Source: Hymenobacter crusticola (lineage in GTDB: Bacteria > Bacteroidota > Bacteroidia > Cytophagales > Hymenobacteraceae). From it: DNA of 64,000 nt. Positions 41,664-50,384 of the stretch are shown piece by piece. The stretch's first letter is position 1. Each line of letters opens with the position of its first letter. Location of the stretch: the NCBI RefSeq assembly GCF_002154225.1, contig NZ_MTSE01000009.1:1-64000 (forward strand). Direction: 5' to 3'. The translations under genes and the position numbers were made by a program. Under the pieces are notes generated by a model that was not told the DNA's origin, searched no databases, and saw only the letters and a list, made by a program, of their open reading frames with translations.

Positions 41664-42893
41664 ATGCAAAAATATCCACTCAATGCCCGCCTTACTTCTT
41701 GGTTGTTAGGTGCTTCGGTTGTAGCAAGCGCTTCCATATTCACGGCTTGCTCCACCGAACCAGTGGCTCCTGCTGATGCAACGGTAGCTCAATCTGGCAG
41801 CGACGCCAAAACAGCAGAAGATTTCATTGCTGGGCAGTACATCGTTGTTCTGAAAGACGGCACGGTGGAAATCACTGCCGGCGACTCGTACGACACGAAA
41901 GTGAAGAAAGTAAAGAACGTGGGGCAAGGCCTGCTGAAGGAAAAAGGCATGAAGCAGGAAGCCATGGGCCTAGCGTATGGTCACGTGCTCAAAGGCTTTG
42001 CAGCCTCACTCACGCCCGGTGAAGTAGCAGAATTGCGCAAAGATGCCCGCGTCGCGTACGTGGAGCAAGATCAGATTATCTCGCTCGGCAAGCCAAGTTC
42101 GGGCAGCGGTACTGCGCAACCAACTCAAACGACTCCCTATGGTATTGCCCGCGTAGGCACCGGCGATGGCACTGGCAAAACTGCCTGGATCATTGATACG
42201 GGCATCGACCTCGACCACCCTGATCTGAACGTGGACGTGGCCCGCAGCAAGTCGTTTCTGACCAGCGGCGCTAACTACGCCTCTCCGAATGATGGCAACG
42301 GCCACGGCACCCACGTATCGGGCACTATTGCGGCCAAAAACAACACCATTGGCGTGGTAGGAGTGGCGGCTAATGCTTCGGTAGTAGCAGTTCGCGTGCT
42401 CGATTCGCGCGGCAGTGGCTCCAACTCCGGCGTTATTGCAGGCGTTGACTATGTAGGCGCCAACGGCAAAGCTGGTGATGTAGCTAATATGAGCCTCGGC
42501 GGCGGCGTTTCGCAGGCCCTGGATGATGCTGTTCTACGAGCGTCCGCTGGTGGTGTGCTCTTCGCACTGGCTGCTGGCAACGAAACGGATAATGCTAACA
42601 ACCACTCGCCAGCTCGCGTGAACGGTGCCAACATCTTCACCATCTCGGCCATGAATAACACCGATAGCTGGGCCTCCTTCTCCAACTTCGGCAACCCGCC
42701 CGTTGATTATTGCATGCCCGGCGTGAACATCCAATCGACGTGGCTGAATGGCGGCTACAACACCATCAGCGGTACCTCCATGGCTACCCCGCACATGGCC
42801 GGCGTACTGCTGCTCAAAGGTAAGTCGTTCACTACCAGCGGCACGGTGAAAAACGACCCCGACGGTAGCGCCGACCCGATTGCGCACTTGTAG
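41664..42893 (+). CDS. Subtilisin-like serine protease (S8) lipoprotein
   Basis: 409 residues from ATG 41664. Lipidated Cys in ASIFTACSTEP. An I9-type inhibitor propeptide (GQYIVVLKDG, LKGFAASLTPGEVAELRKD, YVEQDQI) precedes the S8 catalytic domain. Asp in AWIIDTGIDLDHPDL, His in NGHGTHVSGTIA and Ser in SGTSMATPHMAG complete the triad; the oxyanion Asn is in LAAGNETDN. An extracellular or surface protease anchored by lipid. It is not part of the boxed regulon. Confidence 0.92.
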   Translation: MQKYPLNARLTSWLLGASVVASASIFTACSTEPVAPADATVAQSGSDAKTAEDFIAGQYIVVLKDGTVEITAGDSYDTKVKKVKNVGQGLLKEKGMKQEAMGLAYGHVLKGFAASLTPGEVAELRKDARVAYVEQDQIISLGKPSSGSGTAQPTQTTPYGIARVGTGDGTGKTAWIIDTGIDLDHPDLNVDVARSKSFLTSGANYASPNDGNGHGTHVSGTIAAKNNTIGVVGVAANASVVAVRVLDSRGSGSNSGVIAGVDYVGANGKAGDVANMSLGGGVSQALDDAVLRASAGGVLFALAAGNETDNANNHSPARVNGANIFTISAMNNTDSWASFSNFGNPPVDYCMPGVNIQSTWLNGGYNTISGTSMATPHMAGVLLLKGKSFTTSGTVKNDPDGSADPIAHL

Positions 42894-42921
42894 GGCCTAG
42901 GCTTTCAGGTTCTCAAGCCAA

Positions 42922-42955
42922 CGAAAAAGGCCGCCCGTGAGGGCGGCCTTTTTCG
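42922..42955. terminator. Bidirectional terminator after the subtilase
   Basis: CGAAAAAGGCCGCCC and GGGCGGCCTTTTTCG form a perfect 15-bp stem with a 4-nt loop. Confidence 0.85.
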
Positions 42956-43214
42956 CGTTATCCATGAGCACATTGCAGGCGGCAAAAACTTAACCTGCTG
43001 TCAGCAAAAAGAAGAAGCCAACACTTTGCCTTGCTGTTGATTATTAAGCTGATGGGTCTGGATATTTTCGTTTACTTACAGTCAGCTAAAGCTAGCGTGT
43101 ATGCTGCCTCAGCAACGCTATTCTAGCGCCTACTATATACCTACGTGCGAAGCGGTAAAGCCAACGCTGCGTAGACCCTAGGTTCTGTTCCAAAACAACC
43201 CCACCCAACTGCCC
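42956..43214. other. Intergenic region with a weak promoter candidate
   Basis: TATTTTCG at 43063-43070 resembles the TTCG type of -7 element; the nearest TTG is 23 bp upstream. A partial GTAAGT match on the minus strand at about 43071-43083 lacks the CGTGTG half of the box and is not counted. Confidence 0.3.
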
Positions 43215-45335
43215 ATGCGAGACTTCTACACACCAAAAATTGCTTTTCCTTCAGCAGCAATCCCAAACCCGCTGCAACGAGGAAGCCGGGCGCCATGGCT
43301 GATGGGCCTGACTTTGCTGGCCTTCCTTGCTGCCCCTCCAACGCATGGGCAAACGAAAGCCACCACGCAACAACCGGTTCTAGGGAGCCGCTCGGCCAAG
43401 ATTATTCAGGTGGGCAGCCTAAAATTCAAGGACCTAAATAAAAACGGGAAGCTCGACCCTTACGAAGACTGGCGCTTGCCGGCGGAGGCGCGGAGCAAGG
43501 ACCTACTCGCCCGCATGTCGGTGGAGGAGAAGGTAGGGTTTATGCTGATCAGCACCACGCGGTTGCAAAATGATTGGGCCTTCGAGGCGCCCAAAAACAA
43601 GGAGCCAATTACCAGCAGCTTTAACGAAGAAGATCTGGTGGCTACCACTAACATGTTCACGCGCAAGCCCTTGCCCGTGCCCTTGATGAATGCCGCCGGC
43701 ACCACGAAAGCCGTGACGCAGTACCACTTGCGCCACTTTATCCTGCGGGCTAGCACGAGCGCCCGCACCATGGCGGAGTGGGTCAACAAGCTTCAGGCAC
43801 TTTGCGAGCAGCAACCGCTGGGCATTCCGGCCATCGTGGCGTCTAACCCGCGCAACCATGTGACGGCCACAGCTGCCATCGGTACCAGCGTGGGGCAAAC
43901 GGCCTTCTCGACCTGGCCCGGCGAGCTAGGTTTGTCGGCCATGCGCGACTTGAAGCTGACCCGCGAGTTTGCCGACATTGCCCGGCAGGAGTGGACCGCT
44001 ACCGGCCTGCGCAAAGGCTACATGTACATGGCCGACCTCGCCACCGAACCCCGCTGGCAGCGCGTAGATGGTACCTTCGGGGAGAATGCCGAGTGGGCCG
44101 CGCAGATGATAACGCAGGTAGTGCTAGGGTTTCAGGGCGTCAAGCTAGGTCCGACTTCCGTGGCCATGACGACGAAGCACTTCCCCGGTGGTGGCGCCGG
44201 CAAAGACGGCCAAGACCCGCACTTCGACTGGGGCAAAACCGAGGTCTTTCCTGGTAACTTGTTGGCCAATAACCTGATTCCGTTCAAAGCTGCCATCAAA
44301 GCGGGCACCTCCGCCATCATGCCTTACTACTCCATGCCCATCGGCACCAAGTACGAAGAGGTGGCCTACGCCTACAATAAAGGCGTCATTCACGATTTGC
44401 TGCGTACGGAGCTAGGTTTCAAAGGCATCATCAACTCCGATACGGGTCCGATTGAGATGATGCCATGGGGCGCGGAAAGCTGGTCGATTACCCAGCGCTA
44501 CCACCGGGCCTTGCAAGCGGGCGTCAACATCTTCGCGGGCACCGCCGACCCCACTGAACTCCTGAAAACCGTGCAAGCTAACCCCAGCGATATGGCCCTA
44601 GTCGACGACTCGATCCGGCGGCTCTTGTTGGAGAAGTTCACCCTAGGTCTGTTCGAAAATCCCTACGTGGACGAAGACGCTGCCGAAAAGATTGTGAACA
44701 ACCCGCAGTTCGTGGCTCGCGCCAATGTGGCCTTGCGCAAATCCGTGGTGCTGCTGCGCAATGACACCAAAGCCTTGCCGCTGAAGGCGAAAACCAAGGT
44801 GTACTTTGAGTCTTACCAGAAGAAGTACGGTACGCCAGATGCTGGGCCCGGCGAAGTGTACGCTGCGAAAGAAAACCAGCCGTCGAACCTGGAGTTTGTA
44901 AAAACACCCGAAGAGGCCGATGTCATTCTGCTGTGGCTGAAGCCTAGTGGCAAGCCGCTGTTCGCCTCCGACGGTTCGCCGCTGTATCTGTCGCTCTCCA
45001 AAAACGCCGTGGATATCAACTACATCAACGCGCTGACTGCGAAGAAGCCCACCATTCTGGCGGTGAACTACACTAGCCCGTGGGTCATAAACGAAATCTA
45101 TAACACCGATACGAAAAGCCGTTTTCAAGGGGTGCTAGCCACCTTCGGTACTACACCGGATGCAGTGCTGGATGTGGTGAGCGGCAAGTTCAACCCCAGT
45201 GGCAAGATGCCCTTCACCACTCCGGTCTCGGAAGAAGCCGCTAAGAACCAGAAGGAAGACGTGCCAGGGTATCAGGAAGGCGCTGCATATCCGCTGTTTA
45301 AGTACGATGAAGGGCTGAGCTATTCGGTAAAGTAG
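43215..45335 (+). CDS. GH3-like exported glycosidase with an EF-hand-like segment
   Basis: 706 residues. Hydrophobic export signal near residues 28-45. An EF-hand-like loop (DLNKNGKLDPYEDW) precedes the GH3 N-terminal domain: MSVEEKVGFML, TFGENAEWAAQMI, TKHFPGGGAGKDGQDPH and the nucleophile Asp in IINSDTGP. The usual SDW reads SDT here, so its activity could differ from the classical GH3 upstream. The GH3 C-terminal domain follows (SVVLLRNDTKALPL, GVLATFGTTPDAVLDVVSG, FNPSGKMPF). Specificity is unknown; beta-glucosidase or xylosidase-like action is the family default. Not preceded by the 20-bp box. Confidence 0.85.
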   Translation: MRDFYTPKIAFPSAAIPNPLQRGSRAPWLMGLTLLAFLAAPPTHGQTKATTQQPVLGSRSAKIIQVGSLKFKDLNKNGKLDPYEDWRLPAEARSKDLLARMSVEEKVGFMLISTTRLQNDWAFEAPKNKEPITSSFNEEDLVATTNMFTRKPLPVPLMNAAGTTKAVTQYHLRHFILRASTSARTMAEWVNKLQALCEQQPLGIPAIVASNPRNHVTATAAIGTSVGQTAFSTWPGELGLSAMRDLKLTREFADIARQEWTATGLRKGYMYMADLATEPRWQRVDGTFGENAEWAAQMITQVVLGFQGVKLGPTSVAMTTKHFPGGGAGKDGQDPHFDWGKTEVFPGNLLANNLIPFKAAIKAGTSAIMPYYSMPIGTKYEEVAYAYNKGVIHDLLRTELGFKGIINSDTGPIEMMPWGAESWSITQRYHRALQAGVNIFAGTADPTELLKTVQANPSDMALVDDSIRRLLLEKFTLGLFENPYVDEDAAEKIVNNPQFVARANVALRKSVVLLRNDTKALPLKAKTKVYFESYQKKYGTPDAGPGEVYAAKENQPSNLEFVKTPEEADVILLWLKPSGKPLFASDGSPLYLSLSKNAVDINYINALTAKKPTILAVNYTSPWVINEIYNTDTKSRFQGVLATFGTTPDAVLDVVSGKFNPSGKMPFTTPVSEEAAKNQKEDVPGYQEGAAYPLFKYDEGLSYSVK

Positions 45336-45371
45336 CTAGGTCACGTTGTGGGTACGCATTTGAGGAGAATG

Positions 45372-45427
45372 AAACGGAGCACAAGAAAAGACCGCCCAGA
45401 AAGGTGGTCTTTTCTTGTGCTCCGTTT
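45372..45427. terminator. 22-bp stem bidirectional terminator
   Basis: Arms 45372-45393 and 45406-45427 are perfect complements (AAACGGAGCACAAGAAAAGA and on), with a 12-nt loop, between the convergent GH3-like and M1 peptidase genes. Confidence 0.85.
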
Positions 45428-45456
45428 TGAACGGGTTTCGGCCTTATCTCAACTAG

Positions 45457-47325
45457 TTATTTCCCCTCCCACACATTATCCTTCGGGTAGCTATCTGGCA
45501 CGTAGGTGCTACCGAGCGTCACCTTCTTCACCACTTTATCAGCCGGGAAAGTCACATTTACCGACTTTTCGCCCTTTTCCCATACTTCGATGGTGCGGTG
45601 GATTTTCTGAGTAGAATTGTCCGCGAAGGTCACGGTCAGGTCTACCGGGACGGGCTTGGTGCCTTTCGCTTCGACTACAACTTGGTAACCGTTGCCCTGC
45701 TTCGTGACAGTGGCAATAGCTAGGTCGGGGTAACCTAGGTCGAAGAACCAGCGCTGCCAGAACCAGTTGAGATTGCGGCCGGCACCAGCGTTCATGCTGT
45801 TGAAGAAATCGTAGGGCATGGGATGCTTGCCGTTCCAGTTTCGGATATAGGTATGCAGGGCCTTAGTAAACAGCTCGTCGCCGAGTAAGTCCTTCACGTA
45901 GAGGTAGCCTAGGCCGGGCTTAGGGTAAGAGTTAAGGAAAAACGGCGTACCATTCTGCTGGGTGGTGAGCATGGTGATAGGCAGATCGGCTTCGGTGTCG
46001 GCGGCGCGGGCGTAGGGCGTCACGCCATATTCATCGGTGTACTTGGGCTCAATGAGCGAAGAAATAACCCACTCGCCGATGGTCGCCCAGCCTTCATCCA
46101 TCCAACCGTACTTGGTTTCGTTGATGCCCATGTAGAAAGGGAACATCGTATGGAAAATCTCGTGGTCGGTGAGCGTAATCACGTCCTCGCGCTTGTCGAG
46201 CGGGTTGTCGTTCACCATCATCGGGTACTCCATCTGGTCGAGGCCGTCGAACACGGTTTCGTGGGGGTAGGGGAAGGGCCACTTCGGGAAGGTGTAGCTC
46301 ATGGCCTCCACGGTGCGGCGCGCAAAGGCCGTCACTTCCTCAAAATCCTTGTGCTTAGGGTTATACACGGCATCCACGCGGGTGCGGCGTTTAGTAGCGG
46401 GGTCGACGACGAGGCTGCTGGCCTGCCACACGTAGTGGTCGGCGGTGGCAAACACGAAGTCGGTCACATTTTGCGCTTCGAAGTGCCAGGTATTCTGAGG
46501 CTTGTTCGCCGTAATATCGCGCCGGCCTAAGTCGGCAGCGTCGATGATGGTGGTGATGCCATCTTTCTGACCAGCTTCTTGGAGGCGCTTCGCGTACTTT
46601 TTATTGAGCACCAGATCGGCGTTGGTTAGGTCGCCGGTAGCCCACACCACGAAGTTTTTGGGCACCGTCACGTCGGCTTTGAAGTTGCAGAAATCGTTGT
46701 AGAACTCCGCCGAGCCGGTGTACGGAATGCGGTTCCACCCGTCGATGTCGTCGTACACGGCGATGCGCGGGAAGAAGTACGCCACAAAATCGGCGCCGGG
46801 CTCAATTTCGCCGGTGCGCATGTGTGAGCCTTGGTTGAGCGTGTAGCTGTAAGTGACCAGCACCTGCGTTTTCTGCTTGGGGCCAATAGGTTTCACTACT
46901 GGCACTAGCATATTCGTGGCATCAATGCGCAGCTTGCTCACGTCCAAGGCCTGCCCGTTGATGCTCATCTGCTGAATCTGCACGCCATCTGTCTCGTCCT
47001 CTGGCTTGATCGCGCTGGCACGCGGAGCCCCTTTCTGGTAGTAGTTGGGGTACAGCTTAAAGAGAATCTGCCGAAGCGTATCCGGGCTGTTGTTCTGGTA
47101 ATCAATGGCTACCGAACCTAGGATACGCCGAGAAGCAGGATCAACGTTTACCTTGATGGCATAGTCGGCGGTATTCTGCCAATAGCTAGGCCCAGGTTGT
47201 CCGTTGGGCGCCCGCGTGCCTTTGGCGTATGTGGCCTCTAGGTTGCGCGGAATCGGTAAAGGTTGCTGAGCAAGGGCTGCCGTAGTGCCCGTAAGAAGTA
47301 AGCCGAAGAAGAGGGTGCGAAGCAT
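45457..47325 (-). CDS. M1 family zinc aminopeptidase
   Basis: 622 residues with a signal peptide (FFGLLLTGTTAALAQ). A gluzincin of the M1 family, removing N-terminal residues from peptides in the periplasm or outside. Zinc site: HEIFH in LTDHEIFHTMFPF, and the third ligand Glu in GWMDEGWATIGEW. The GAMEN exopeptidase motif is replaced by QMEYPMM, as in many Bacteroidota members. The gene is alone; a CAAGGTA stretch just upstream (47331-47337) resembles a shortened -7 element and would give almost no leader. Confidence 0.9.
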   Translation of the reverse strand: MLRTLFFGLLLTGTTAALAQQPLPIPRNLEATYAKGTRAPNGQPGPSYWQNTADYAIKVNVDPASRRILGSVAIDYQNNSPDTLRQILFKLYPNYYQKGAPRASAIKPEDETDGVQIQQMSINGQALDVSKLRIDATNMLVPVVKPIGPKQKTQVLVTYSYTLNQGSHMRTGEIEPGADFVAYFFPRIAVYDDIDGWNRIPYTGSAEFYNDFCNFKADVTVPKNFVVWATGDLTNADLVLNKKYAKRLQEAGQKDGITTIIDAADLGRRDITANKPQNTWHFEAQNVTDFVFATADHYVWQASSLVVDPATKRRTRVDAVYNPKHKDFEEVTAFARRTVEAMSYTFPKWPFPYPHETVFDGLDQMEYPMMVNDNPLDKREDVITLTDHEIFHTMFPFYMGINETKYGWMDEGWATIGEWVISSLIEPKYTDEYGVTPYARAADTEADLPITMLTTQQNGTPFFLNSYPKPGLGYLYVKDLLGDELFTKALHTYIRNWNGKHPMPYDFFNSMNAGAGRNLNWFWQRWFFDLGYPDLAIATVTKQGNGYQVVVEAKGTKPVPVDLTVTFADNSTQKIHRTIEVWEKGEKSVNVTFPADKVVKKVTLGSTYVPDSYPKDNVWEGK

Positions 47326-47525
47326 AGCCGCAAGGTACGCAAGGATTGTACCTTGCCCTAGCTACCGCAACAGCGCAAGGTAGATGCCGTGTGTTCCAAG
47401 CAGCGCGAATCCACGCCGTGAACGTTGAGTCGTAGGAGCCGGATAGGAGTGTAGGGAGGCGTCAGTTGTCACGCCACCTAGGTCCTCCACGACCAAATCG
47501 CGACGGGTGCGGGTAGGCAGAGCGC

Positions 47526-47930
47526 CTAAAAGTGGTTCTGCAAAATAGCTTGCATCTTCTCTGCGGTGAGCGGCTTGCTCACAAAATCCGTTACGATGCT
47601 AAGCCGCTGCACCCGTTCAACATCGCGCGGATGCAGAGACGTCGTAAGCATAATAATGACAATAGCTTGCTGCTGCGACAGGGGCATTTGCTGGTAAGCT
47701 TCCAGAAACTGAATACCATTCATGCCCGGCATGTTCACATCCAGTAAGATCAGGGCTGGGTACGTTGGTGCCTGAGGCTCGGCTGGCTGGGTCAGCATGT
47801 TAAGGGCCTCTTGTCCGTCCTGCGCTACCAGGATCTGCTCGGCTATACCGAGCTTTTTAAGTAGCAACTGGTTAAGAAAGTTAGTGGTCTGATCGTCATC
47901 CACCAGCAGAATACAGGAGAGCTTAGACAT
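47526..47930 (-). CDS. Single-domain response regulator
   Basis: 134 residues, receiver domain only. Acidic pair in LLVDDDQTTN, phosphorylated Asp in LILLDVNMPGMNG, Thr in IIMLTTS and Lys in FVSKPLTAEK. It ends the Kai cluster, 56 bp after the histidine kinase gene. No output domain, so it must act by protein contact or in a phosphorelay. Confidence 0.92.
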   Translation of the reverse strand: MSKLSCILLVDDDQTTNFLNQLLLKKLGIAEQILVAQDGQEALNMLTQPAEPQAPTYPALILLDVNMPGMNGIQFLEAYQQMPLSQQQAIVIIMLTTSLHPRDVERVQRLSIVTDFVSKPLTAEKMQAILQNHF

Positions 47931-47986
47931 TGAGAACGCAGTGAGTAGGGCGCTTGCACAAGTGAAAATAAACCAAAAAGAGGACT

Positions 47987-49720
47987 TTACGCTGGCAACT
48001 GAGCGTCGTGCCGAAAGTAAACGGAGAAAGTGGAGCCAATACCAGCCTCACTACGGACGGTGAGCTTGCCGCCCCCGTTCTCTACCATTCGCTTCACCAT
48101 GTACAACCCAACTCCAGAGCCCTCAATACCAACGTGAAAGCGCCGAAACATCTGAAACAGCTCGGCCTGCTGATCTTGGTTCAGACCTAGGCCGTTGTCA
48201 TGTACTTCCAGCACGATATATCCCTCTTTTTGCTGACAATGCAATTGTACGCGTGCCGTGCGCTGCGGGTGTCGGTATTTAAGCGCATTGCTCAGCAAGT
48301 TGTAAACAACTGAGCGCATGTTTTTGCTCGAAAAGGACACCGCCGGGCACGCTACAACATTCACTTCCACGTGCGCATTGGCCTGCTTGATCAGCGGCTG
48401 CAAGTCCAACTGCACATCCTGAATAATGGTAGCTAGGTCTACCTGGGTGACAGGCTGGTGATGCTCCTTTTGCAGCTTAATGACGTCGCTTAGGTGCGAA
48501 AGGGTGCGCTGAAAGCGCGCTACGGCCTCTTGCATCATGCTCAGCAGGGGCGTTACGGCTTCCCCTAATTCGCCGTCAGTCGGCAGCTGCTCCTGTAGCT
48601 CATACACCAAGCCTTCAATGTTGGTGATGGGTGCCTTCAAGTCGTGCGAGGCTGTGTAGATGAAGTTGTCTAGGTCCACGTTGACGCGGATCAGCTGCTC
48701 GTTGTTGGTGCGTAGTTGCTGCTGGGCTTCTGCTTCGCGCTGCTGCCCTAGCTTGTGCTCGTGAATGTCGGTATAAGTGCCAATCCACTGAATTACTTGT
48801 CCTTGCTCGTTGCGGGAGGGCAACGCCCGGGCCAGCATCCAGCGGTATTCGCCATCGGCGCTACGAATGCGGCATTCCATCTCCAAGGCCTGCGAAGTCC
48901 GTAGGCACTGCTGCCAGTATTCCATAACCACTGGCAAGTCGCTAGGATGCAGCTGAGCGCGGATGTCGTGCGGAATAGAGCGGCGCAAAGGCTGCCCAGT
49001 GTAGTCGAACCAGCGCTGGTTAAGATAAGTGTTGTGCCCGCTAGGGTCGGCTGTCCAGGCAATATGCGGAATGCCTTCCAAAATACGACTGGTTTCGGCG
49101 GCGGCCTGCTCCACCGCTTGCCGGGCCTGGGCCTGCGCTTTCAACTCTTCGTTGGTACGCGCCAATAAGTCGTTCTGCTCCACCACCCGGGCCCGAATGG
49201 CGCTGATTTCTCGCTTATCAGATAGGTCCGTGACAATGACGGCCAGCATAGGCGTGTTGTTGAATGACAACACGTTCAGGCCGAGCGCAAAGGGCTGCAA
49301 TAGTCCGTTGGCCGTCGCCAGAGACATCTCGCCCTTGCTACGACCTGCCCAGCCAGCGGCCAGCAGCAGCTCCCAATAGACCTGCTGCTCGGCAGGAACA
49401 AAGCTTCGGAAAGAGGTGCCCATGATGGCTTCCATACGCTGGCCAAGCAGACCGGCTAGGCAGGCATTGCAGTACAGCACCGTGGCATCCTGGCTCAGCA
49501 GCAGCGCCCCCTCATTCATCTGCTCGATCAGGGTGCGGTAGCTTTGATCCGCGCCCTCCAGGGTGAAGATACGTGGCCCTTCGGCGGCCTGCACGGCTAG
49601 CGCATCTATGGTGCCGGTGCGGATGGCCGTAATAAGCTCCTCGGCCTCTTGCAGCTGTTGGCGTAACAGCTCGTTCTCCTGGGCTAGCTCAGTAGTGGTA
49701 AGCGGCAGACGATCAGCCAT
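47987..49720 (-). CDS. PAS-containing histidine kinase of the Kai cluster
   Basis: 577 residues from ATG 49720. An N-terminal coiled coil (ENELLRQQLQEAEELI), two PAS domains (GADQSYRTLIEQMNEG; ILEGIPHIAWTADPSG) with a PAC motif, then HisKA with the phospho-His in YTASHDLKAPITNIE, and HATPase_c: N-box YNLLSNALKYRH, G1 VHDNGLGL, G2 GSGVGLYMVKRMVENGGG. No membrane helix, so soluble. It overlaps kaiB-2 by 8 bp and is followed by the response regulator. Possibly plays the SasA-like output role of the Kai system. Confidence 0.9.
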   Translation of the reverse strand: MADRLPLTTTELAQENELLRQQLQEAEELITAIRTGTIDALAVQAAEGPRIFTLEGADQSYRTLIEQMNEGALLLSQDATVLYCNACLAGLLGQRMEAIMGTSFRSFVPAEQQVYWELLLAAGWAGRSKGEMSLATANGLLQPFALGLNVLSFNNTPMLAVIVTDLSDKREISAIRARVVEQNDLLARTNEELKAQAQARQAVEQAAAETSRILEGIPHIAWTADPSGHNTYLNQRWFDYTGQPLRRSIPHDIRAQLHPSDLPVVMEYWQQCLRTSQALEMECRIRSADGEYRWMLARALPSRNEQGQVIQWIGTYTDIHEHKLGQQREAEAQQQLRTNNEQLIRVNVDLDNFIYTASHDLKAPITNIEGLVYELQEQLPTDGELGEAVTPLLSMMQEAVARFQRTLSHLSDVIKLQKEHHQPVTQVDLATIIQDVQLDLQPLIKQANAHVEVNVVACPAVSFSSKNMRSVVYNLLSNALKYRHPQRTARVQLHCQQKEGYIVLEVHDNGLGLNQDQQAELFQMFRRFHVGIEGSGVGLYMVKRMVENGGGKLTVRSEAGIGSTFSVYFRHDAQLPA

Positions 49721-50042
49721 GCAGGTAAGGGTCGTTGGGGTCAGGCGTAAGATCAAGTAGGGCTAGCACCCGCTCCCGGTCCGACAAGTCGCCGACCAGC
49801 CACCGTGCGCCGCCCGGACTACGCTTAACCAACGTGGGGGCCGCAACGATGCGAGCTTCCTGCGCCTTTTCTGGCTGCTGGTATATATCGACAATTTGAA
49901 GCTCGTAGCGCCCTGCCAGATACCGGTCGCAGATATCTTTCAGGTTGCGTACAGCCCGCGTTGAGTTGGGCGTAACCCCCGTAATATATAAATGTAGCAC
50001 GTACGCAGTCCCGCTCGTATCCTCGCCTTGCTCTGGTTTCAT
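49713..50042 (-). CDS. kaiB: KaiB family protein, copy 2
   Basis: 109 residues from ATG 50042 (a TTG eight codons earlier is an alternative). Thioredoxin-like KaiB fold: YVLHLYITGVTPNSTRAVRNL, then LQIVDIYQQPEKAQ and the cis-Pro loop VAAPTLVKR, ending GDLSDRERVLALL. In cyanobacteria KaiB binds phosphorylated KaiC. The stop overlaps the histidine kinase start. Confidence 0.9.
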   Translation of the reverse strand: MKPEQGEDTSGTAYVLHLYITGVTPNSTRAVRNLKDICDRYLAGRYELQIVDIYQQPEKAQEARIVAAPTLVKRSPGGARWLVGDLSDRERVLALLDLTPDPNDPYLHG

Positions 50043-50052
50043 ATCGCGCGGC

Positions 50053-50343
50053 TTACTTCGGGTCAATGGGTCGGATGTCTAAGCCAACCAGCACGCGCTC
50101 CTGATTTGAGAGGTCACCAATAATTTTACGGATGGGGGAGGGCACCTTGCGCACCAGCGTCGGGATGGCAAGTATTTGGTCGCCTTCCGCTAGCTGCGGA
50201 TGTTGCAGTAGGTCAATAACTTCCAGTTGGTAGCGTCCCTTCAGGTGCTCCTCGCAATACCTTTTTAGATTGGCTAATGCTGTGACAGATTTAACTGTTT
50301 GGCCGGCCACGTACAACCGCAATTCCCAAATTTCTTCGTCCAT
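50053..50343 (-). CDS. kaiB: KaiB family protein, copy 1
   Basis: 96 residues. ELRLYVAGQTVKSVTALANL, QLEVIDLLQHPQLAEGDQ, LAIPTLVRKVPSP and GDLSNQERVLVGL show the KaiB fold. Shares about half its residues with copy 2 by eye, and lies 10 bp before it, consistent with tandem duplication followed by divergence. Located 41 bp after kaiC. Confidence 0.9.
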   Translation of the reverse strand: MDEEIWELRLYVAGQTVKSVTALANLKRYCEEHLKGRYQLEVIDLLQHPQLAEGDQILAIPTLVRKVPSPIRKIIGDLSNQERVLVGLDIRPIDPK

Positions 50344-50384
50344 GAGTAAGAGTAGGGGGCCGAAGGCATTCCCTAGATAGGGTA

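Noticed and set aside
43071..43083. Box-like CTGTAAGTAAACG on the minus strand near the second GH3
   Set aside because: Lacks the CGTGTG half and points away from the GH3 gene.
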